Below are positions 56,390 to 64,000 of a DNA stretch of 64,000 bases, in pieces. The position numbers were made by a program, and so were the translations under genes. Each line of letters begins with the position of its first letter. Positions within the stretch are counted from its first letter, which is position 1. Location: contig JAKOGH010000142.1 in the NCBI GenBank assembly GCA_024811115.1, forward strand, positions 186,001 to 250,000, given 5' to 3'. A model generated the notes under the pieces. It was not told the origin of the DNA, ran no database searches, and saw only the letters and a list, made by a program, of their open reading frames with translations. This stretch comes from Terana coerulea (Eukaryota > Basidiomycota > Agaricomycetes > Polyporales > Phanerochaetaceae).

Positions 56390-57033
56390 CTTTGAGAGGA
56401 GAAACAGATGGTGGACGTGGACAGAGAGGAATGTGGTTAGTGATAAAGAACTAATTAACGAATGAGACGCGCAATGGCCACACGCGTTGTTGTGATGTGT
56501 TTGGCACGCTCCGAGAAAATCGACAATTAATTGTGAACGCGTAACCCCCTTGTTGCAGAAAAAAAGCATAATTGAATATAGCAATGCATAGTAACTTGAA
56601 GGCTATCGAAAGCAGGCTCGCGGCGGGTGCGGCGAGACTCTTGCATCTAGCTAGTATAGGACACATCGCATCACTAGCAGGGGGCTGCTGACCAAAGAAG
56701 CGTAGTGCTCGGTCCGCACGCAAAGTCTGGCGAACATACAGACTGTCACTTGCCAGAGAGCAAGAGCTAGAGAGACGCGTGAGGGTAACCATATCCCCCT
56801 TGCAAGCGTATGCATGTTGCTACTACTGGAAAAATACCGAGCGAAGGCAGTGGCGATGTGCGTTGGATCAAGACTTGTCAAGGTGTACATGCGTCTATAG
56901 CTAGACCCTTGTGTCGTCGTCATATACAGCTTAAAGCTGAATTATTTGTCAGTAATCTGTCGCGCTAAAATGACTATGTAACATACTGAGAGATTGGCAT
57001 CCGCAGTTTCTATGAGCTTAGCCTTTGCGTTCT
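56390..57033. other. intergenic
   Basis: This is the upstream region of the ARM/TPR-like gene. I see no coding segment or repeat. Confidence 0.4.
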
Positions 57034-57114
57034 CTATTCATTGCTTATTTTTTCCAGGGTGCTTGCGTCAATATCGTCGTCGTTTCCCACCTCACGACCT
57101 GCAGCATCTGGAAC

Positions 57115-58388
57115 CGCCTCGTGGCTACATAGCCGCGCGCCTGCTACGATAGCAGTGTCGGCGCTATATAGTCGCTCGTAGCACTCTTCCGCTACCGTAG
57201 CACCCGCTTTCCTACCGTACTAGCTACCGTAGCAGATCTGCTGCTACCAGCAAGGTATGGCATCAGTGGGACTGCTACGCTCGGTTCCTCTGTTATATAG
57301 TGCCCGCAGTGCTCTCTGGGCCCTGCCTGTCTCGTGGCCTGCCACTGCGAGATCGACTTCACCGTTTTAGCACTACGGTACGTTACTCAAACCACCCAAC
57401 TCTTGCATGCCCTGACTCTCGTGATCAGTAGCCTTTCCGCAATGGCAAGTCACCAGCTCGATGAAGATGAAGACTACGACCCTTCACAGCCCAACTAGTC
57501 AACCTCACTCTAAAGACATTCCCCTACACGGGAGCTGCGGTCACCGACGTCTCCTAACATTCGAGTCAGCGCGTAAGCTCCTATCTCTTAGCCCGGCTTG
57601 AATACACATAACACATACTGACTTGTATGCTGCATCTAGGCTGTACGAAGATGGTGGTTTATTGGATTCTCAGCCCATGGAGAGCCAGTTCTTAGCTGGA
57701 CTGTGTGGATTTGAGGGTGATTGGAGGTCGGGCACCCATTAAACGAATGCGTACAGGTGTGTAATATGGTTGACTCTCTTATACTTGGCCTAATGAAACC
57801 TGTAGATGAGGTCATTCCCTCCTCCCGCAGCCCATCACCGCTCCTACTTGTCTCGCTTGAGGAGACGCACAAGAATTCTGCACATCTACCACCTTTGTTT
57901 CCAGAGTCACCACCTGGTTCTCCTTTTGCTCACAGGAATTCTGTCATGGCTGAAGCATCAACACCTCCCCCGACTGCTGGGACCATGTGCCAGCGCCACA
58001 GCTCGACACTAGGTGCAACCTGTGCAATGAGCATGCTGCCACTTGAGTACTCTAGTCAAATATGATGTAATATTTACTTTTCATTGAATACATTCATTTT
58101 TGTCATTATTTCCCTCTGTCCCATGTGTGAAATGGCGCACTGTGACCGGTGGTAGCCCTACCAGGCAGCACCGGGCGCTTGAGATCCGTCCGATGCCCGA
58201 GGCCCGAGCACGAGCCTAATCTGGATGCAGTCGGCAGGCCAGATCAGACATTGATGTGTGGCGCTCATAGCGGCCGTAGCAGCCGTAGCAGTCCCGCTAC
58301 GGGTGTGCTACGTAGCAACATGCTTGCTATATAGCGAGAGGGGGTAGGTACAGCTGCTACGGCCGCTATACCTGCTATATAGCACTGT
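57115..58388. mobile_element. insert with GTAGC/GCTAC subterminal arrays
   Basis: Both ends are dense in GCTAC/GTAGC pentamers (left about 57123-57290, right about 58267-58390) and TATATAG. The right end reads GCTATATAGCACTG on plus, whose reverse complement CAGTGCTATATAGC is hAT-like. The left end has a comparable CGTGGCTACATAGC. It interrupts the C-terminal coding part of the split gene. The middle has no intact transposase. I could not verify a target duplication. Confidence 0.55.
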
Positions 58389-59518
58389 TTCGGTTTCCAG
58401 ATGAGCATCTGCGGCAAGAGCAAAGCTGAGGGCTGGCTCCGGGTCGGTGATCCTTATTGACAACTTCGCCGCATTTCCCAGGCAGAGGACAAGTTCTTTC
58501 CTAACGCCTTTGAGGTGGCTTGGCCACTCTCCTTTCGTTGCCACACTGAAAGCGAGTAGACATCCTGCCAGCTCCACAGCTAGCAGGTACCTGATATGTG
58601 CCCATATAGAATTGGCACCCACAAACTCTCGTGCCTTTTCACGGACTATGGTTACCCGCTTGACCACCAGCAAGAGAAGCTTCTGCAGGATGGCATGGCT
58701 GGTAATTTGCTGGACCTGGCGATAGTGGGAGCGACACCAGCAGGAAACAATGTCCAGCTCTGGATCTTGTCAAGCACATTCCATTCGGCAAGAACAGTGA
58801 GAATACGCTTAAAAGTGCCATGGGCCCTGTCACAGTGGCTTCAGGGACGATGCAAATCATGTCAACCCCGGGAGAAGTTGGTCACGTTGGCCCAGATTGT
58901 TTTCCGGTAGACATCCGTCGTTTGTTCTATTTTCTCATAGAACTCTCAATGATTTCGTAGTGCGTGTTTATCTGCAGCAGTCTTTAGGGCACTCTGTATT
59001 GCAAGGTAGACAGCATGGAGGTGGGAAATGAGTTCGGCATCCGAGACACTGTCGACATAGGTCGCCAATGCCGCCAGGTGTAGCATGCTGATAAGGGACT
59101 GGCCTGTTGAAGGTTGAAATAAAAGCGAGTAGCCAAGTGCTAGATGTGTACCACGAGTCGTACATCATCCTCGTGGTGTTATTGTCCAGCCGGAATGCCA
59201 TAGTAGTTTGAGACCACTCTTGATATCTTCCCGCACCCAGCCGCAATATCAGCACATAGCGGTAGTTTGCACATCAGCAGGCAAGATATACACACTTCTC
59301 CACATCGGGAATGTTTCACTGTCGAGCCTTTGGATGACCGTAAGTGTTTTTGACATCCAACTGGGATTCGAAGTCAGAAGCTGGAGGGTATCTGTTGTTG
59401 CCTTCAGCTTTGCTTCTCGCTTCTTTCAGCATATTCCCAGTCATTGGTCTCATGATCCCTGAGACCACGTGTCGTGGGAACTAGAAGATGAGCGCAAGAA
59501 TCTCCGATGCTATAAAGC

Positions 59519-60195
59519 TAGTGTTGCCAAAGACTAAAGTTCAGTTTGGTTCAGTGGTTCAGAACCAGAACTAATGAACCAAACCATGTGGTTTAGTTCA
59601 GTTCAGTTCTGGTTCGGCCTCTAGGTAACTTGGTTCGGTTCTTGGTTTGGGGCATGGCTGTCACACTCTGAACCAAGTTTGAATCAGTTTGAACCATGAA
59701 CCATGTACATGTTATGTAATGTATTTGTACTGGGATTCATAGAGAAAATTACATGAACTTACTTACTGTAGCATGTCTAAACTATTTTTTCATTATTGTG
59801 CTTGTAAACTGAGCACCAAATGTTGCTTTGCTTATGTTTTGGTGTATACATGATGCCATCAATAGCTGCCAAAAATGGCAACTGGCAGCCTCTATCAGAC
59901 ACTGAGCTTCAAAATGTCATAATATAAGGCTTTTGCACTATACAAACCCTTCTAGATGTCAATATATAACTCTATTATGATCAACCATTGCAATTATACT
60001 GATTTGACAGAGTAAAGCAGATATAAACATGGTTCAATGGTTTGAACCAGTTTGAACCCTGAACTGAACTAACTAAACCAGTTCATGCTGGTTCAGTTCA
60101 GTTTGGTTCTGGTTCAGCTACTAAACACTTGGTTCTGGTTCTGGTTCTGACAAAAATGGGCCTGAACTGAACTGAACTGAACTTTGGCAACACTA
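59519..60195. mobile_element. non-autonomous hAT element A (677 bp)
   Basis: It begins TAGTGTTGCCAAAG and ends CTTTGGCAACACTA, perfect 14-bp inverted ends. Directly outside is the 8-bp duplication TATAAAGC on both sides (59511-59518 and 60196-60203). Eight-bp duplications with TAGTG... ends identify the hAT superfamily. Subterminal regions are packed with GGTTCAGTTCA-like repeats. No transposase frame is present, so it is a MITE-like passenger. Confidence 0.93.
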
Positions 60196-60250
60196 TATAA
60201 AGCTGTAAGTTTGCAAGATGAGAATGAGAATATGCTAACCCACCCAATTG

Positions 60251-61218
60251 TAGTGATTGGCAAGGGTAAACCCTCCATGCTCAAAGGGCAACCCTTACCC
60301 TTACCCTCCAATACCCTTACCCTCATGAAGGGTAAGGGTTGAGGGTTACCCTTCAAACTCTTGCCAAAATAGGCTGAAAATGGTGCTTTAAGTGCCTTTT
60401 CCCACTTACTTATAATGTCAGTCTTCTATTCGAGTGGCTTGCATTGGTATAGAAAGCACTTACAATACTTGCAGCCCTCTCTAGCAATATGCCTAGCGCT
60501 TAAATACAAACCTCTGCCAGACGAGAGTTAACTTTCCTCAATCTTTACCTTTACCCTCCATACCCTTACTAGTGATGTGCTGGCCCGGCCCAGCCTGAAA
60601 GCCGCAGCTTGGGCCCGGCTTGTAGGGCTGACGGCCCAACCCAGACGCGAGCCGGGCTTTGAGCCGTAAAGGCCCGGCTCGGCTTTGCACGGCCCAAGCC
60701 GCGGCTTTGTACCTGCAAGATAGCAAACATTCAACACTACTGAGAAGTTCTCGTAGGCATAGTAAGTAATATAGTCATCATATCGAGTGATTAAACACTC
60801 ACTGAACGTAGAGATGCACGCTAATTGCCCGTCCTGAGACAGCCCTACATGCATCAGTCGCATTAGCGCCCAACACGTTGACCATAGTGGCATGCCCATT
60901 GGCACCAACATACTGTGCAAATGTGAGTTTGTACTCCCTTGTGACAAACTATAGCTTACCTGGTCGCAGACACAGCCGTAGTATTGTGACACAATACCTC
61001 TGTGCACCCACTGCGAGGCTGCAGCCTCGACGGCCCTGGTAAGGCCCGGCTTCCGCTTCAAGCTGGGCTTTGAGCCCTATTGAGCCATTGCTCAAAGCCC
61101 AGCTTGGCCCAGCCTGAGACGGCTCGGCTTTGACGGCTTGACGGCCTGAGGCCAGGCCGGCACATCACTAACCCTTACCCTTAACTCTTGGAGGCTTGCA
61201 AACCCCTGCCTATCACTA
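60251..61218. mobile_element. non-autonomous hAT element B, host of element C
   Basis: Left end TAGTGATTGGCAAGGGT and right end (reverse complement) TAGTGATAGGCAGGGGT are imperfect inverted ends. The flanking 8-bp duplication CCCAATTG occurs at 60243-60250 and 61219-61226. Without the nested element it is about 360 bp and very rich in ACCCTTACCCT runs that can fold back. No coding content. Confidence 0.9.
60570..61170. mobile_element. non-autonomous hAT element C, nested in B (601 bp)
   Basis: It starts TAGTGATGTGCTGGCCCGGCC-like and ends GGCCGGCACATCACTA, inverted with one or two mismatches. The 8-bp duplication ACCCTTAC lies at 60562-60569 and 61171-61178, made from the repeat of element B. 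GGCCCGGCTT-type subterminal repeats fill both ends. No intact transposase. Confidence 0.92.
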
Positions 61219-61350
61219 CCCAATTGATCTATCTGGACTTTGGAGTATGCCAAAGGCCGGGGCAAGGCAGCAACATCGAACAGGAGGTCAACAATGATCA
61301 GGCGAGACCAGACGGTTTCCAGGAAGTATTGCCAAGAAGGTGGTGGATAG

Positions 61351-61913
61351 TATCACAAAACTCTAATACTCACCTGCTAGGAATGCTTTGAGGGGTTGGG
61401 GAGAGCAGGGGACTTTGAGTAAAGCGAGTAGAGGAGATATGAATCAACAATGTTGTTGAGTCTGGGGTATTAGCCCTCAGACCAGCCTCCTTATATACAT
61501 GTGTAGAGGGACCCCAGACACTATCTAAGACCTCCAATACCATGTGCTGACTGATACAGTCAGGTGATCCATGACTAAGGCTTCAGAGCATACCGCCGCT
61601 CTAACTCCCTTATCAGATCTGACTTAGCTATCATGCTAACATCAACACTATCTAGATGTCCTAATCTAGCTACTGTACACTACCAGTACACGATGTCATA
61701 GTGACCTCGTAGTGAGGTCATAGTCTGAAACGAATCCAGAACTGAGTCCATGATCCTGTGTCCGTATGAGGCATATCCCTGATAACCATGCGTCCGTTGC
61801 ATGGCCAACTGATCAGCATCTTGTAACGCTGTTGTGACGACTGGGTAACATGTCCCGTGACTTAATGTTACACTCTAAGCGCTGTAGACTAGCGCTGAGG
61901 GAAATTTGTGACA
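61351..61913 (-). mobile_element. solo LTR (563 bp)
   Basis: On the minus strand it begins TGTCACAAATTT at 61913 and ends TTTTGTGATA at 61351. The outer nonamers are inverted copies (TGTCACAAA/TATCACAAA). The 5-bp duplication GATAG flanks it (61346-61350 and 61914-61918). A TATA box (GTATATAAGGAGG on minus) near 61490 fits the LTR promoter. No internal retrotransposon genes adjoin it, so it is a recombined solo LTR. The TG...TA rather than TG...CA ends are slightly irregular. Confidence 0.85.
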
Positions 61914-61918
61914 GATAG

Positions 61919-62892
61919 CCTGCCAAAATACTGTACGACGCGCATCAGGAAAGGAGTGTCAGTTACATATTTGACGTTGTCTATGGTACATACCTGGAGG
62001 TACTCATTGAAAGCAAAGCATATTCTAGGCTAGTGTAGCCTATGGTCCTCTTGCATGTATGGTCTGCTCTACTATGGTCTCTGAGAGCTGTGAGTGGATG
62101 CTTTCTTCTTGGATAGCTTCCGGTTGGCTGACTAATCATATCAGAAATTCCCTGAGCCTATGCGAGACCATTCACTATGGCATCCTATCTCCGAAGCGGG
62201 CCGGGCACGCGCAAGGTGAGACTCTGCGCATGCATCATACATACTTCGGTCCTTTTCTATTGTCCCTTCCCTCACGGGCGTGACACCAGTGCCCTGACAG
62301 GCTGATTCCGAGTCTTCAGGTGTGACGTATATAAAACACGTAGTCTGTTACCTCTAAAGTCTGCATCTCACACTTATACATCATGGTAAGTCCCAGATTT
62401 CGCATGTATGGCTACACTCACTTACCACAATAAAGCAGCTTTTCATGGACAGCAATGTCCAGTGTACAATGCCGCCAATACCCCAAAAATAGTGGCATTC
62501 TGGATTGCTAGTGAGTCTGTGTGCTACTACGGACAAGGACCACCACTGGTACTCACTCTTCACTATAGGCTCGGGACTTCAAAATTCTGTATAAGCAGCT
62601 GGGTACGCATGTCAAAATTGACTGCTTCACAAGGATTTGAACTAACCTCTGAAGCCCGAGTCCTTGGCCTCGAGTAAGTTACTACTTGTGTAACAGACCA
62701 CAGTAGATACTCATCCCTGTTCTGTACTGCAAGTCACGATTCTTTGCAATATACCAGAATTATGGAATCAATAAGTTGCTCTCCCAATCCAGCATTTTCA
62801 TCCACGCGCCGTGTAGCTGTTCATAGTAAGGTGAGTCATAGCTCAGTATAGCAAAGGTATGATAGCCCTTTATTGCAGCCCATAGCCAAAAC
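61919..62892. other. unassigned repeat-like stretch
   Basis: This is the rest of the insertion block. A TATA box at 62327-62335 (GTATATAAA) is followed by ATG with an immediate GTAAGT at 62383, which looks like the start of a small spliced transcript, but the downstream frames close quickly. No domain was recognised. Confidence 0.35.
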
Positions 62893-63737
62893 TCAGTTAT
62901 GTGGCACAATATATGTCGAGGAAGTCAATGGTGCTATAATTGCTATACGTACTATCTGACGCAATGTAGGCTAGAACCTCTTTCATGATGCGAACATGGT
63001 GAACTCCTGGGTCATACCAAACCATCTTCTTCCATATGCTTTGGGCATGTCGGGGGCATCTAAAAGGCGTTGCTCTGTCAGATAACTCGTGATTCATAGT
63101 TGCAGGGGTCAGCCCACCGATAAGCGGTTTGTCATTATCAATATTTGCCATGACTGCCCGGGCTTGCTCAACTGCTTCATCCAGTTATCTTCCTCCTCCA
63201 AGGTCCATCGACAGAGAAACTCGATAAGTTCAGCTGATGTTTCAGGTGTCAAGATTTTGCCCAGGAACATGTCGGACGTGAGGGTACGTAGAATGCGCAT
63301 TGCGATGTATTTGTGCAAATTATGCTCATAATCCCGTATAATCTACAAATAGTCATGAGCAACGTACAAATGCGTGAGTGAATGACCCAGAAGACCCACC
63401 TTGATAAGGGTGTCCAACGTGTTGCATTTGACCGCCCGGGTTGAAGATAATACGTCAGCTCCTCGAAGGTAGACACACTGACAAGGGAAGCACATTGCAT
63501 CCATAAAATTGAATATAGCAATCCGCACGGCTTCATTTATGGGCTGGACCGCCAAAGCCATACAGGTCTCCCATAAGTCTGCCTCTATGCGCACCTTCAC
63601 AAAGTCGTCCCAACCGATCACTGTGCCCATTGCCGCGATATACCTTTGCAGAAACATCTGCCGCAGCCAGGCCTTATTCCGCACAATGCCAGTGAGCATT
63701 CAAATATTCAACGACCACATCAGCAAAACCGCGGAGG

Positions 63738-63775
63738 CTGACGAGCCCTGATAAAGCTTTATCAGGGCTCGTCAG
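63738..63775. repeat. 38-bp perfect palindrome
   Basis: The half site CTGACGAGCCCTGATAAAG is followed directly by its exact reverse complement, with no spacer (centre AAGCTT). A partial further copy (CATCAGGGCGTCAG) follows. Such perfect palindromes are expected at head-to-head transposon ends or hairpin-mediated repair sites. Confidence 0.95.
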
Positions 63776-63940
63776 GCCATCAGGGCGTCAGTCTCAGCCG
63801 GCTCGTCGAGCACTCTCAGACCTGTTCAGCACCTCTCGCAAGTTTGGGCTTCCTCAAGCAATCCACAAGCATTAGGGATGTCAGAATCATGGTGCATACT
63901 TTAGTTTCGGCACTGAGACAACGTGAGAATAATGGTAAAT

Positions 63941-63947
63941 AAAAAAA
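63941..63947 (-). terminator. RNA polymerase III terminator of the tRNA gene
   Basis: TTTTTTT on the minus strand lies 14 nt after the tRNA 3' end. Confidence 0.65.
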
Positions 63948-63960
63948 TACTAAAGGAACA

Positions 63961-64000
63961 TGGCTCCTATGGGGCTCGAACCCAGGCGTCTAATCCTTTA
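63961..64000 (-). tRNA. tRNA gene, 3' half (isotype not determined)
   Basis: On the minus strand the sequence ends with GGGTTCGAGCCCC (B box GGTTCGANNCC and T arm) followed by acceptor strand AGGAGCC and discriminator A. A run of seven T follows at 63947-63941. The 5' half and the anticodon lie beyond the window edge. The 3' CCA is not encoded, as usual in eukaryotes. The T stem has four clean pairs and one mismatch. Confidence 0.72.

Larger units (their letters stand above)
57034..63699 (-). pseudogene. ARM/TPR-like gene split by transposon insertions
   Basis: The N-terminal half lies at 62893-63699: GWDDFVKVRIEADLWETCMA, NLHKYIAMRILRTLTSDMFL, SWQILIMTNRLSVG and STIDFLDIYCAT. The homologous order continues at about 59460-58389: DFESQLDVKNT, then LKGVRKELVLCLGNAAKLSI and PALSFALAADAHLETE. 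The extreme C-terminus lies at 57034-57110: EAVPDAAGREVGNDDDID. All are on the minus strand in the order expected from the copy at 54008-56389. The two gaps are filled by mobile DNA (59465-62890 and about 57115-58388). The gene is therefore inactive. Its 5' end abuts a perfect palindrome, so it may be truncated there too. Confidence 0.75.

Noticed and set aside
60280..60345. ACCCTTACCCT runs resembling telomere repeats
   Set aside because: The unit is not the fungal TTAGGG/CCCTAA repeat, it lies on both strands within a few dozen bases, and it belongs to hAT element B.
1..64000. CRISPR arrays, operons or ribosome-binding sites
   Set aside because: The sequence is eukaryotic with spliceosomal introns. 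No regularly spaced repeats of that type were seen.

Overview
The window is nuclear DNA of a filamentous basidiomycete, most likely an agaricomycete. The evidence is the many 45-60 nt GT-AG introns with short exons, recognisable housekeeping genes (RAE1, HST4, SEM1, SMC1, SNF8, RCE1, KEL3), lineage-typical families (DUF6593-like proteins, BTB/POZ proteins, Ser/Pro-rich disordered proteins) and hAT, LTR and integrase-core mobile elements.

Layout. 0-10 kb: the end of RAE1, a DUF6593-like gene, a small hydrophilic protein, the sirtuin HST4 back to back with the proteasome subunit SEM1, and a 12-exon GIT1-like permease with two microexons. 10-15.2 kb: about 3 kb without recognisable genes, then two tandem DUF6593-like paralogs. 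16-25 kb: the cohesin ATPase SMC1 (18 exons, 1246 aa) converging on a long disordered gene. 25.7-30 kb: two tandem MAPEG genes with identical exon lengths, then an aldo-keto reductase. 30-33 kb: gene-poor. 33-42 kb: two related disordered genes (one per strand) flanking SNF8, a 1-Cys peroxiredoxin and a CCDC137-like gene. 43-44 kb: a six-exon DUF6593-like gene. 44.57-47.78 kb: a block bounded by about 105-110 bp inverted repeats that holds a BTB/POZ gene and a decayed integrase-core transposase. 48-53 kb: RCE1 and KEL3. 53-64 kb: three copies of an ARM/TPR-like gene family, one of them split by a nest of transposons (three non-autonomous hAT elements with 8-bp target duplications, a solo LTR with a 5-bp duplication, and a GTAGC-rich insert). 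A partial tRNA gene closes the window.

The housekeeping genes serve nuclear export, chromatin, cohesion, proteasome, ESCRT-II and prenyl-protein processing and show no operon-like logic. Two themes stand out. One is the mobile-element activity in the last 20 kb. The other is a recurrent set of single-base (or GT-dinucleotide) frame breaks, several in short homopolymers, in otherwise good genes. These breaks could be assembly indels or real decay, and the sequence alone cannot decide.

Exon coordinates were derived by hand from splice consensus and reading-frame continuity. Where phases did not close, the entry says so.
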